DNA of 64,000 bases from JADJNW01 sp033761835 (GTDB lineage: Bacteria > Bacteroidota > Bacteroidia > Chitinophagales > Saprospiraceae), in contig JANRME010000304.1 in the NCBI GenBank assembly GCA_033761835.1, positions 23,770-87,769 of the forward strand. Reading direction: 5' to 3'. Both the position numbers and the translations under genes were made by a program. The notes below the pieces were generated by a model. That model was not told the origin of the DNA and ran no database searches. It was given only the letters and a program-made list of their open reading frames with translations. This document shows positions 44,286 through 52,273 of the stretch, piece by piece (the stretch's first letter is position 1; each line of letters opens with the position of its first letter).

Positions 44286-45533
44286 ATGATTTCAGCAGAA
44301 ACCATGCTTTCTTCGCAGGATTTGATACAATTGGAAGAGCAATACGGAACACATAATTACCATCCATTGCCAGTCGTACTTGCGAAAGGGCGGGGCGTAT
44401 TCGTATGGGATGTGGAAGATAAACAATATTATGATTTTTTATCGGCATATTCTGCTGTAAATCAAGGACATTGTCACCCGCGAATTATCAAAGCCTTAGT
44501 AGAACAAGCGGGGAAATTGACCCTGACTTCGCGGGCATTTTATAATGATGTCTTAGGTCGTTTTGAAAAATACATCACCGAATACTTTGGTTATGATCGC
44601 GTACTGCCCATGAATACTGGCGTAGAGGGCGGGGAAACTGCCATCAAGCTGGCGCGGAAATGGGGTTACAAAAACAAGGGTATTCCGGTGAATGAAGCAA
44701 AAGTTATTTTTGTGACCGGCAATTTCTGGGGGCGCACACTTGCTGCGATTTCTGCTTCTACCGATTCTAAAAGCACGAAGGATTTTGGACCTTATATGCC
44801 AGGATACAAAATTGTGCCTTACAATGATTTAACCGCATTGGAAGAAGCTTTGCAAGACCCAACGGTGGCGGGCTTCATGGTAGAACCGATTCAGGGCGAG
44901 GCGGGCGTCGTAGTGCCCGATGATCATTATTTACCTGGAGCTTATAAATTATGTAAAGAATATAATGTTTTATTTATAGCCGATGAAATTCAGACAGGGC
45001 TTGGGCGCACGGGAAAATTATTATGCTGTGATTATCATAATTTTAAACCCGATATTTTAATTCTTGGCAAAGCCTTATCTGGGGGCACGTATCCTGTATC
45101 AGCCATTTTAGCGAATGACGAAATTATGCTCAATCTTCGCCCTGGTGAGCATGGCTCAACTTATGGTGGCAATCCATTGGCTTCTGCAGTAGCAATGGAG
45201 GCCTTGCAAGTGTTGAAAGACGAGCGATTGGCAGAAAATGCTTCTCATCTTGGCAATATTTTTCGTGAACGGATGCAGCGAAATTTAGTGGACAAAACGG
45301 AGATAGTGACCTCGGTGCGCGGCAAAGGTTTATTAAACGCAATTGTAGTAAATGATAGCGAAGACGGGGATTTGGCTTGGAATATCTGCATGAAAATGGC
45401 GGAAAACGGCTTGTTGGCAAAACCTACTCACGGCAACATCATTCGATTTGCGCCGCCACTGGTGATGACCGAGGCGCAACTACACGAATGTTGTGACATT
45501 ATAGAACAAACGATTTTGACATTTGACGTTTAA
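44286..45533 (+). CDS. rocD: Ornithine--oxo-acid transaminase
   Basis: The 415-residue class III PLP aminotransferase transfers the delta-amino group of ornithine to 2-oxoglutarate, giving glutamate semialdehyde. Visible are DFLSAYSAVNQGHCHPRI, MNTGVEGGETAIKLARKWGY (PLP phosphate region), IADEIQTGLGRTGKL and the Schiff-base Lys in LILGKALSGGTYPVSA. The segment following, GEHGSTYGGNPLASAVA, is typical of RocD. It may link arginine catabolism to proline. Confidence 0.94.
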   Translation: MISAETMLSSQDLIQLEEQYGTHNYHPLPVVLAKGRGVFVWDVEDKQYYDFLSAYSAVNQGHCHPRIIKALVEQAGKLTLTSRAFYNDVLGRFEKYITEYFGYDRVLPMNTGVEGGETAIKLARKWGYKNKGIPVNEAKVIFVTGNFWGRTLAAISASTDSKSTKDFGPYMPGYKIVPYNDLTALEEALQDPTVAGFMVEPIQGEAGVVVPDDHYLPGAYKLCKEYNVLFIADEIQTGLGRTGKLLCCDYHNFKPDILILGKALSGGTYPVSAILANDEIMLNLRPGEHGSTYGGNPLASAVAMEALQVLKDERLAENASHLGNIFRERMQRNLVDKTEIVTSVRGKGLLNAIVVNDSEDGDLAWNICMKMAENGLLAKPTHGNIIRFAPPLVMTEAQLHECCDIIEQTILTFDV

Positions 45534-45540
45534 TGTTTGT

Positions 45541-45605
45541 AATTCTGGCATCCTTCGGTCGCCGTAGGCTTACCGTAGGCGATGCTGGTATCTGACATCT
45601 TGAAA
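45541..45605. repeat. Repeat-rich leader before the exonuclease gene
   Basis: Contains CCGTAGGC twice 11 bases apart and TCTGGCAT / TCTGACAT words like those in the array before pyrB. The words are close to but not strictly in 7-base phase. It ends at the ATG (45606). Confidence 0.35.
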
Positions 45606-46148
45606 ATGAATTTTATCATCTACGATCTGGAGGCAACTTGTTGGCAAGGACGACCACCCTCTCTGGTGCAGGAAATTATTGAAATTGGAGCGGTTCGGCT
45701 CAATAACTATGGCGAAGTGGAAGGCACTTTCAATAGTTTTGTTCGACCTAAAATGCACCCACGACTTTCCGTTTTTTGTCAGGAACTGACGACCATACGG
45801 CAGACTGATATTGATCGGGCGCGTTATTTTCCTGATGTAATTGAAGATTTTCAGGATTGGGCCGAGGTTTTTGATGAAGATTATGTGCTTTGCTCCTGGG
45901 GCGGTTTTGATAAAAAAATGCTGATTCAGGATTGCCGATTACACGATATGGATCATGATTGGGTAGAGTCACATATCAACTTGAAAGAACAATATAGAGA
46001 AATCAAGCGTTTGCGGCAGTCAAAAGGATTAAAATCGGTGGTAAATGCAGAAGGTTTTGAGTTTACGGGTACGCATCATCGCGGCATTGACGATGCAGAA
46101 AACCTGGCGCGGGTTTTTGCAAAATACTTGGATGAGTGGCGGTATTGA
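45606..46148 (+). CDS. DEDDh 3'-5' exonuclease (KapD/ERI-1-like)
   Basis: The 180-residue protein has the DEDD fold: ExoI FIIYDLEATC (D and E), ExoII region YVLCSWGGFDKKML with an Asp, and ExoIII HHRGIDDAENLARVF (H and D). This is the KapD/ERI-1 type branch, which trims RNA or single-stranded nucleic acid. The start at 45606 is preferred to the ATG at 45582, which would add residues encoded by repeat-rich leader DNA. Confidence 0.88.
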   Translation: MNFIIYDLEATCWQGRPPSLVQEIIEIGAVRLNNYGEVEGTFNSFVRPKMHPRLSVFCQELTTIRQTDIDRARYFPDVIEDFQDWAEVFDEDYVLCSWGGFDKKMLIQDCRLHDMDHDWVESHINLKEQYREIKRLRQSKGLKSVVNAEGFEFTGTHHRGIDDAENLARVFAKYLDEWRY

Positions 46149-46190
46149 GTTGGATGATAGGGTGATGGGCGAATAGGGTGAAAGGTAGAG

Positions 46191-46263
<73 letters not shown>

Positions 46264-46268
46264 GTGGA

Positions 46269-46331
46269 ATTATTTATGGACAATTGATAATTGATTATTT
46301 TCTATGTGAAACAATTATCAATGATCAATAA
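46269..46331. repeat. Heptamer array between two tRNA genes (nine units)
   Basis: Phased units ATTATTT, ATGGACA, ATTGATA, ATTGATT, ATTTTCT, ATGTGAA, ACAATTA, TCAATGA, TCAATAA. It occupies almost the whole spacer between the tRNA-Thr and tRNA-Pro genes. Confidence 0.55.
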
Positions 46332-46335
46332 AAAG

Positions 46336-46409
46336 TCGGGATGACTGGATTCGAACCAGCGGCCTCGTCGTCCCGAACGACGCGCGCTACCAAGCTGCGC
46401 TACATCCCG
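46336..46409 (-). tRNA. tRNA-Pro (anticodon CGG)
   Basis: Minus strand. Acceptor stem CGGGATG / CATCCCG; D arm GTAGCGCAGCTTGGTAGCGC; anticodon stem CGTCG / CGACG with loop TTCGGGA; T loop TTCGAAT. CCA is not encoded. It probably shares a transcript with the tRNA-Thr gene 72 bases downstream. Confidence 0.96.
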
Positions 46410-46534
46410 AAAAGGCTTGTAAAATATCTATTGGGACGAACTTACTTTTTTAAAATGCAGAGCAAATATAGCGGTTCTTCTATTAAAACTCAACTCCATT
46501 TCCTACCAAAACGTTCAAAAAATTAATCTTTACT

Positions 46535-47023
46535 TTACGGTTTTTTAACATACTTCTGAATCCCGATATATTCATCGTCTTCAAGTCCATCGCCATCCCA
46601 ATCGAGCAAGCAGCGGAATTCTGCTTTTCCGTTTTGCATTTTTACTTGGTATTGGTAGGTCGCATCAGGTGCAATCAGCATCAAGGTATCGCCGAATGTA
46701 TTCCAAATGCCTCTGGTGAGACCAACCAAGCTATCAGACTGGTTTTTATATTCTGATCGGAATTTATTAGTTGTATCATAATAAGTTATAATCGGCTTGA
46801 TATTTAATTTTTCTACCCAATCGCTTTCCATTACTTCAAAAACGGATGGAGCAGACAGGCTGTCGGCAGCGTTAATGTTGACTCGGAAGGAAATCGCTTC
46901 CCAAGTGCCGGGTAACATAGATTTTAAATCCACATTTTCTTGTGAATTAGATTGTAAAGATTTGGATGGATTATTACATCCCGAAATGAAGATTATTATT
47001 ACTGCAAAATGCCAAATTCTCAT
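46535..47023 (-). CDS. Hypothetical lipoprotein
   Basis: The 162-residue protein has a lipobox FISGCNN (Cys near 15). The mature part, GTWEAISFRVNINAADSL followed by strands and ending LDWDGDGLEDDEYIGIQKYVK, looks like a small lipocalin-like beta-barrel of the kind common in Bacteroidota lipoproteins. Function unknown. The ATG at 47023 is chosen because the longer in-frame start would cross a terminator; a -7 box lies 25 bases upstream. Confidence 0.7.
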   Translation of the reverse strand: MRIWHFAVIIIFISGCNNPSKSLQSNSQENVDLKSMLPGTWEAISFRVNINAADSLSAPSVFEVMESDWVEKLNIKPIITYYDTTNKFRSEYKNQSDSLVGLTRGIWNTFGDTLMLIAPDATYQYQVKMQNGKAEFRCLLDWDGDGLEDDEYIGIQKYVKKP

Positions 47024-47047
47024 GCCTGCTTGTGTTTTGCGAAAGCG

Positions 47048-47055
47048 CAAAAATA
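47048..47055 (-). promoter_or_regulatory. -7 box of the small lipoprotein gene
   Basis: Reads TATTTTTG on the minus strand, 25 bases before the ATG at 47023, overlapping the T-rich tail of the terminator of the preceding gene. Confidence 0.45.
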
Positions 47056-47084
47056 AAATAACCACCGCCAAAACGGCAGTGGTT
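47049..47084 (-). terminator. Terminator after the GIN-domain gene
   Basis: On the minus strand the stem AACCACTGCC / GGCGGTGGTT (one mismatch pair) with a 5-base loop is followed by ATTTTATTTTT. It ends the sigma/anti-sigma/GIN operon. Confidence 0.8.
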
Positions 47085-47162
47085 ACCTCAGGTTTTTGAA
47101 AAAAATTAACCCGACTATTTTTGTTTATGATGAAGGGATTGTTTCTAATATAAAACCCTCTG

Positions 47163-47885
47163 TTACATAGATTCTACATCCCCAGAACCCGACACTTTCG
47201 CGCTTACTTTCGGGCGACCTCTGTATTTCACATCACCAGAGCCAGATACTTTTACTTCCAGGCTTTCGCTGGCATCTACTGTGCAATCGCCTGATCCTGA
47301 AATACTTACCGTAGCATTAGCCACTTTCAATGCATCCGCAAAGAAATCACCAGAACCAGAAACACTGATGCTTAAAGAATTAGCGGAGCCTCCCAGTCTT
47401 ACATTACCAGAACCACTAATTTTGCCATCGATACTTTTTGCTTCTACCTCCAATTTAATGTCGCCCGAACCACTGATGCCGGTTACCAGATTTCCAACGC
47501 CTGTAAACTTTGTTTCGCCTACAATATCGCCGGAACCACTGATGTATGCTTTGGTCAAACTTGGAATGGTGATCCAAATTTTGATACCATCATGGTTGCG
47601 TACGTTTTTATCAAACTTGATTTTCCAGTGCTTGTCGGTTACCTCGGTCAAAATATTGTCGATAATATTTTGTTGTCCTTCAATCGTGACGCTTTGCGTA
47701 TTGCCCTGTTTCAGATAGACATCTCCGCCAATGGAAACCGTAAAGCCATCAAAGCTTGATACATTCAAGGTTTTTGTTACTTTTGAGCCCTCGCCTTTGA
47801 TGCCATCCCAGCCCCAGTTTTGAGCGGTGAGCGATGTAACGGCGATGAATAGAGTTATTACCAATGCAAAATTTACTTTTTTCAT
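47163..47885 (-). CDS. Head-GIN domain (DUF2807) secreted protein
   Basis: The 240-residue protein has a signal peptide (about 1-21, SLTAQ) and a DUF2807 right-handed beta-helix with at least seven regularly spaced GSGD/GSGN turns (such as ISGSGDIV, VSGSGDFF, VSGSGDVKY). Such proteins are abundant in Bacteroidota and lie outside the cytoplasm; they are thought to be adhesin-like or envelope-stress parts. It follows an ECF sigma and an anti-sigma gene on the same strand and may belong to their regulon. Confidence 0.88.
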   Translation of the reverse strand: MKKVNFALVITLFIAVTSLTAQNWGWDGIKGEGSKVTKTLNVSSFDGFTVSIGGDVYLKQGNTQSVTIEGQQNIIDNILTEVTDKHWKIKFDKNVRNHDGIKIWITIPSLTKAYISGSGDIVGETKFTGVGNLVTGISGSGDIKLEVEAKSIDGKISGSGNVRLGGSANSLSISVSGSGDFFADALKVANATVSISGSGDCTVDASESLEVKVSGSGDVKYRGRPKVSAKVSGSGDVESM

Positions 47886-48057
47886 GTTCGCTGCTTTTAC
47901 GTTTTGAATTAAGATTTATTTAACAAAAATGACACAAAAGCGACTACAGGGTTGCATCACTCCGACAGAAGTAGAGAAAAAGCAGACGAAAAGAAGAGAT
48001 TACTATACGATTGTATTTTTTTCCAACATTCCATTTCTTCCAACGTTCCAATAAAAC

Positions 48058-48921
48058 TCACTCCACCCGCTCCAAAATACGCAGAATGCGTTGAGGCACG
48101 ATTGTATTGCGTTGGCTAAGATAGGTTGCTGCTGCGTCGTTCATGTCGAGGTAGGCTTCATTTTGGAAAATGATGGAATACATATTCGGCGATTGGATTT
48201 CAAAAATGACTTGTTGTGGGAATTCTACTTCTTTATTTTCAAAAATGATTTTATCAGCAAAAAAATGCCTCAAAGTATAGCGCACGGGCTGCTGCTTGCT
48301 TTCAAAAACCGTTTCAAAATAAAGTTTTCCTCCGGCAATGTAAATCCGCATGGGATCCAGATAGGTATATTCTCCATTGGATTCGATCAAAAAACCTTGC
48401 CCTTTTAATCCTTGATTATCGGCTACTTCCCAAGATTCGCGGGCTTGCCTGCCATTTATGTCTTGTTTCCACTCGCCTTCCAACCATTTAAAATCGGACA
48501 TAGACACCCGAAATTGACTATTGAGTACTCGTTCTACTTTGCCCGAAAGCATAATCCGCCTGCCAATGCCGCCTTCGGCGATCGGTTTGGAAAGGCGATC
48601 CTGGTATTGATGAATAAATTCAACAATTTTATTGCCGGATGTGCCTGTATTTGAATCCTCTAAGGGCTCAGGATTGTAATTTTCAGCTGCGAAAGTAGCT
48701 TTTTTGGAAGGCTCAAACAACAAAGCCAATAAAGTGACGAATCCTCCCAAAGCAATCAAAGCCGCAATTGAACCGAGTTGTCGAAATACGGATACTTTGC
48801 TGTATTGCCTGCGCTCATCCAACCGGCGCTCTAAGCGACGCCAGGCTTGCGGCGAAGGCTTTTCGTTCAGTTTTTGCTCATTCTCTTTAAATAAATCTGC
48901 TATTGTTTTTTTCATTTTCAT
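48058..48921 (-). CDS. Membrane anti-sigma factor-like protein with C-terminal beta domain
   Basis: The 287-residue protein has a cytoplasmic N-terminus (IADLFKENEQKLNEKPSPQAWRRLERRLDERR), one membrane segment at about 50-70 (QLGSIAALIALGGFVTLLALL) and an extracytoplasmic lipocalin-like domain starting FKWLEGEWKQDINGRQARESW. The layout and position 20 bases after an ECF sigma gene suggest an anti-sigma factor that senses an envelope signal. No zinc-binding HxxxCxxC motif is visible. Start at the ATG 48921 (48915 also possible). Confidence 0.7.
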   Translation of the reverse strand: MKMKKTIADLFKENEQKLNEKPSPQAWRRLERRLDERRQYSKVSVFRQLGSIAALIALGGFVTLLALLFEPSKKATFAAENYNPEPLEDSNTGTSGNKIVEFIHQYQDRLSKPIAEGGIGRRIMLSGKVERVLNSQFRVSMSDFKWLEGEWKQDINGRQARESWEVADNQGLKGQGFLIESNGEYTYLDPMRIYIAGGKLYFETVFESKQQPVRYTLRHFFADKIIFENKEVEFPQQVIFEIQSPNMYSIIFQNEAYLDMNDAAATYLSQRNTIVPQRILRILERVE

Positions 48922-48941
48922 GTTTTCAACATTTCCTAAAA

Positions 48942-49502
48942 TCAACCTTCTTCCCTCAGCCCTGCAATCCCCGGATAATTCAGTTCTTCCAACAATTCCT
49001 GCAAACGTTTTTTTGCTAAGATCAACTGTGATTTTGAAGTATTGATGCTAATACCCAGCATTTCCGCTATCTCCCGATGTTTGTAGCCTTCCACTGCGTA
49101 AAGATTGAACACCGTACGATAGCCTGTTGGCAGTCCATCCAATAAATTCAAAATATCCCGCGCTGCCATTGTATCCACGGGGCTGACGGGATCGAGTTCG
49201 CTATCAATTTGCGGATTGATTTCTACTGTTAAATTAAAATTATGCTGCTTCCGCAAAAACATCAAAGCTTCGTTCACCGTGATGCGCCGCATCCAACCCT
49301 CGAAACTGCCTTCGCCCTTAAAACTCTGGATATTCGTCAGAATTTTGAAAAAAGCTTCTACCAACACATCCTCTGCGTCCTCACGGGTTTTTACATAGCG
49401 CTTACAGACGCCGTACAACAGCGGCGAATACTGATCGTAGAGCATCTGTTGGGCTTTGCGATCTTCCTGTTTGCAAGCTTCTATGAGTTCCAGTTCGGTC
49501 AC
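48942..49502 (-). CDS. ECF-type RNA polymerase sigma factor
   Basis: The 186-residue protein has sigma region 2 (YDQYSPLLYGVCKRYVKTREDAEDVLVEAFFKILTNIQSF) and region 4 (GLPTGYRTVFNLYAVEGYKHREIAEMLGISINTSKSQLILAKKRL, a helix-turn-helix). It directs RNA polymerase to a small regulon. The start is a GTG at 49502; no ATG occurs upstream before a stop. The anti-sigma-like gene follows at 20 bases, then a GIN-domain gene. Confidence 0.93.
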   Translation of the reverse strand: MTELELIEACKQEDRKAQQMLYDQYSPLLYGVCKRYVKTREDAEDVLVEAFFKILTNIQSFKGEGSFEGWMRRITVNEALMFLRKQHNFNLTVEINPQIDSELDPVSPVDTMAARDILNLLDGLPTGYRTVFNLYAVEGYKHREIAEMLGISINTSKSQLILAKKRLQELLEELNYPGIAGLREEG

Positions 49503-49610
49503 GCGGTAGTTTTTCGATTGATTCTGTAAAAATACAGATGTAAATTGAAACGTTTTTGGTGGACGGATGGTTACTTTTTACAATTTTTATCATCAAGTAG
49601 CTGAAAATCT

Positions 49611-49618
49611 TATTTTTG
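49611..49618 (+). promoter_or_regulatory. -7 box of lysA
   Basis: TATTTTTG, 82 bases before the lysA ATG. The intervening leader holds the heptamer array 49658-49692. No lysine riboswitch is recognisable in this short leader. Confidence 0.4.
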
Positions 49619-49657
49619 CAGTTTTAATTTTCAAGGCAAAAGATTTTTACTTATTGA

Positions 49658-49692
49658 ATGTCTAAAGTCAAATATCTAATTTCTAAAATCTA
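49658..49692. repeat. Heptamer array before lysA (five units)
   Basis: Phased units ATGTCTA, AAGTCAA, ATATCTA, ATTTCTA, AAATCTA, each with T-C-(T/A)-A in its last four bases. It ends 7 bases before the lysA ATG. Confidence 0.7.
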
Positions 49693-49699
49693 ACAAAAA

Positions 49700-50962
49700 A
49701 TGGTATTGGAAGACAACCGGTATCTCTTGAACGGCGGCGTGGATCCGCTTGAATTGGCAAACAAATACGATTTGCCCCTGTACGTATATGATAGCGCGAT
49801 CATGGAGCGCCAGTATAAACGCATTACCAATGCTTTTGATGTCAAACGCCTGAAAATTAACTACGCCTGCAAAGCGCTCAATAATATCAATGTTCTGAAA
49901 TTGTTCAAAGACATGGGCTCTGGTCTCGACACTGTTTCCATTCAGGAAGTGATGCTGGGATTGAAGGCTGGCTTTGCGCCGCAGGATATTATTTATACGC
50001 CGAACTGCGTGAGCCTCGAAGAGATTGAAATGGCTGTGGATAAAGGCGTTCGCATCAATATTGACAATATTTCCATTCTGGAGCAATTCGGTCAGGCGCG
50101 GCCCGATGTGCCCGTTTGTATTCGCATCAATCCCCATATCATGGCCGGTGGCAACGCCAAGACTTCCGTGGGGCATATCGATTCTAAGTTCGGGATTTCC
50201 ATTCATCAGATGCCGCTGGTGCGTCGAATGGTAGAAGCCACCAATATCAAAGTGGAGGGTATCCATATGCACACAGGTTCTGATATTCTCGACCCAGATG
50301 TGTTTTTGATGGGTGCAGAGATTCTCCTAAATATCGCCAGGGATTACAAATACCTCGATTATATTGATTTTGGCTCCGGCTTCAAAGTGCCTTACAAAGA
50401 AGGCGATATCGAAACAGACATCGAAGAATTGGGCGAAAAGATTTCTACGCGCTTCAACGCTTTTTGTAAAGAATATGGCAAAGAACTCACGCTCATGTTT
50501 GAGCCGGGGAAGTTCCTGGTCAGCGAATCGGGTTATTTCCTCGTGCCTGTGAATGTCATTAAACAGACTACATCTACCATTTTTGCAGGGGTGGATTCTG
50601 GATTGAATCATTTGATTCGCCCGATGTTTTATAATTCATATCACAAAATCACCAATATTTCCAACCCGACTGGTAAATCACGCTTTTATACAGTGGTCGG
50701 TTATATTTGCGAAACCGATACCTTTGGCGTGAATCGCCAGATCGCGGAAATACACGAGGGTGACGTACTGTGTTTCCATAATGCAGGCGCGTATTGTTAT
50801 ACCATGTCCTCCAATTATAATTCGCGTTACCGCCCGGCGGAGGTGTTGGTGCACCAAGGCAAGGATTACCTCATTCGTAAGCGCGAAACGATGGACGACA
50901 TCTTGCGCAATCAGGTGGAAGTAGAATTTTTGCAACCTGCTGCCATTAGCGAATTGTCTTAA
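49700..50962 (+). CDS. lysA: Diaminopimelate decarboxylase
   Basis: The 420-residue fold-type III PLP enzyme makes L-lysine from meso-diaminopimelate. The PLP lysine is in INYACKALNNINVLK; HMHTGSDI, DFGSGFKVPY (phosphate-binding glycine loop) and the C-terminal CETDTFG active-site cysteine region are present. Length is normal. It stands as a single gene here. Confidence 0.94.
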   Translation: MVLEDNRYLLNGGVDPLELANKYDLPLYVYDSAIMERQYKRITNAFDVKRLKINYACKALNNINVLKLFKDMGSGLDTVSIQEVMLGLKAGFAPQDIIYTPNCVSLEEIEMAVDKGVRINIDNISILEQFGQARPDVPVCIRINPHIMAGGNAKTSVGHIDSKFGISIHQMPLVRRMVEATNIKVEGIHMHTGSDILDPDVFLMGAEILLNIARDYKYLDYIDFGSGFKVPYKEGDIETDIEELGEKISTRFNAFCKEYGKELTLMFEPGKFLVSESGYFLVPVNVIKQTTSTIFAGVDSGLNHLIRPMFYNSYHKITNISNPTGKSRFYTVVGYICETDTFGVNRQIAEIHEGDVLCFHNAGAYCYTMSSNYNSRYRPAEVLVHQGKDYLIRKRETMDDILRNQVEVEFLQPAAISELS

Positions 50963-50968
50963 TTATAG

Positions 50969-51001
50969 AGTGATGTCATCGCTTAGTGTGGTGACATCAC
51001 T
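50969..51001. promoter_or_regulatory. 10-bp-arm palindrome upstream of the Uma2 gene
   Basis: Perfect arms AGTGATGTCA and TGACATCACT with a 13-base spacer. It covers the -33 region of the promoter whose -7 box is at 51013-51020, so it may be an operator. It might instead be the lysA terminator, but no U-run follows. Confidence 0.55.
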
Positions 51002-51012
51002 TAAAAAAAGTG

Positions 51013-51020
51013 TATCTTTG
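51013..51020 (+). promoter_or_regulatory. -7 box of the Uma2 gene
   Basis: TATCTTTG, 14 bases before the ATG at 51035, directly after the palindrome 50969-51001. Confidence 0.5.
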
Positions 51021-51034
51021 AAAAAAGTCAGGTG

Positions 51035-51640
51035 ATGAGTACCACTGCTGCGAAAAAAAAGCGCGAGAAAAAACAGGAAATACCAGAGTACCTTATCTAT
51101 GAAATGGATGAAGGTAAGCCTATTTATTATCGCGGTTACAAAGATGTACTAAACAAAAAGAAAACCCCTGAGCAAATTATGGGAAGCAGCGCCTTGCAGT
51201 CTCTTTTAGTAATGCTGATTTTGGACGCATTGAAAGGTAAATTAAGCGATGATTATCTGCGCTTACCTGCTGAATTAGGATTAAAATTCGCTGATAAAAG
51301 CTGGCGCAATCTTGATATCGCTATTTATGACAAACGAAAAGTGCTTGATAGAAGCATTTTTTTGATTAATAAATATATTGATATTCCGCCAGAAGTCGTC
51401 ATTGAAATTGATACCAAAGCAGAACTTACCGAATCTCCTGATCCAGCTTCATATTTCCAGCGCAAAACCGATCAATTGCTCGACGCAGGCGTGCAGCGCG
51501 TCATCTGGATTTTTACGGCTACGCAAAAACATCTTGTGGCAGTGAAAGATCAAAAATGGGAAATGGATAACTGGTCTGCGGATATCGCCGTTATGGAAAA
51601 TATTCATATTAATATCGCTCATCTAATTGACACTTTTTAA
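51035..51640 (+). CDS. Uma2 family protein (PD-(D/E)XK endonuclease-like)
   Basis: The 201-residue protein matches the Uma2/DUF820 fold: a variable start, then LRLPAELGLKFADKSWRNLDIAIYD (first catalytic Asp region), PPEVVIEIDTKAELTESPD with the ExD/K-type core, and YFQRKTDQLLDAGVQRVIWIF. Uma2 proteins are restriction-like nucleases of unknown use, most numerous in cyanobacteria and also expanded in some Bacteroidota. The ATG at 51035 is preferred to a GTG at 51032. It is followed after 3 bases by the phosphatase gene. Confidence 0.8.
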   Translation: MSTTAAKKKREKKQEIPEYLIYEMDEGKPIYYRGYKDVLNKKKTPEQIMGSSALQSLLVMLILDALKGKLSDDYLRLPAELGLKFADKSWRNLDIAIYDKRKVLDRSIFLINKYIDIPPEVVIEIDTKAELTESPDPASYFQRKTDQLLDAGVQRVIWIFTATQKHLVAVKDQKWEMDNWSADIAVMENIHINIAHLIDTF

Positions 51641-51643
51641 AGG

Positions 51644-52273
51644 ATGAAATTCATTAGAATACTATTCTTTTTTATCATTTTGTATACAAGTTGCAAAAGC
51701 GATGGTGGCAAATTCCTTGGTAGCGCCAAGCCCAAAGTAGAAATCCAAACGCTGGAAGATACACTCCTTGCGGTAAGTCATCGCGGCATTTCCTTCTCCA
51801 ACGGTACTTCTGAGTTCCTGCCTTTCGCCGGGGATACGACTGCGATTATCATGGTCATGGTGCGCCACGCCGAGCAAGATACCACAGAAGAAGATCCTAT
51901 GCTGACGGAGATTGGGCAAGCCCGTTCGGAACGCCTGGCAACTATTTTAGAGGATTATCCCGTTAGTGGCATTTTTACGAATGCGTATGTCAGAACTGTA
52001 AAAACCGTGCAACCCACTGCTTACCAGCATCAGCAAGCTATTCAACTCTATCAGGACGAAGAAGCCATCCCTTTTATACAACAAGTATTACAACACCAGC
52101 AAGGCAGGTATATACTCATCGTCGGGCGCGCCAATACCGTGCCGGAGATGCTCAATGAATTGACTGGGGAAACCAACTTCTCTGAAATTGACAAAACGGA
52201 TTACAGCAATATCTATATGGTGGCCGTTGGTGAAGGCGGTAAAGCTGTGAAAGTCATTCGAGCGCTGTATTGA
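51644..52273 (+). CDS. Histidine phosphatase (phosphoglycerate mutase-like) lipoprotein
   Basis: The 209-residue protein has a lipobox LYTSCK and a histidine phosphatase fold: VMVRHAEQD contains the catalytic RHA motif, LTEIGQARSERLATIL is the second helix, and IFTNAYVRTVKTVQPTA and ILIVGRANTVPEML follow. The last motif has GRAN where an active enzyme usually has G-H, so the second catalytic His may be replaced by Arg. It acts outside the cytoplasm on an unknown phosphoester. It starts 3 bases after the Uma2 gene. Confidence 0.85.
   Translation: MKFIRILFFFIILYTSCKSDGGKFLGSAKPKVEIQTLEDTLLAVSHRGISFSNGTSEFLPFAGDTTAIIMVMVRHAEQDTTEEDPMLTEIGQARSERLATILEDYPVSGIFTNAYVRTVKTVQPTAYQHQQAIQLYQDEEAIPFIQQVLQHQQGRYILIVGRANTVPEMLNELTGETNFSEIDKTDYSNIYMVAVGEGGKAVKVIRALY

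Noticed and set aside
49503..49699. Lysine riboswitch before lysA
   Set aside because: The leader from the -7 box is about 80 bases and consists largely of a heptamer array; there is no room for or sign of an L-box.
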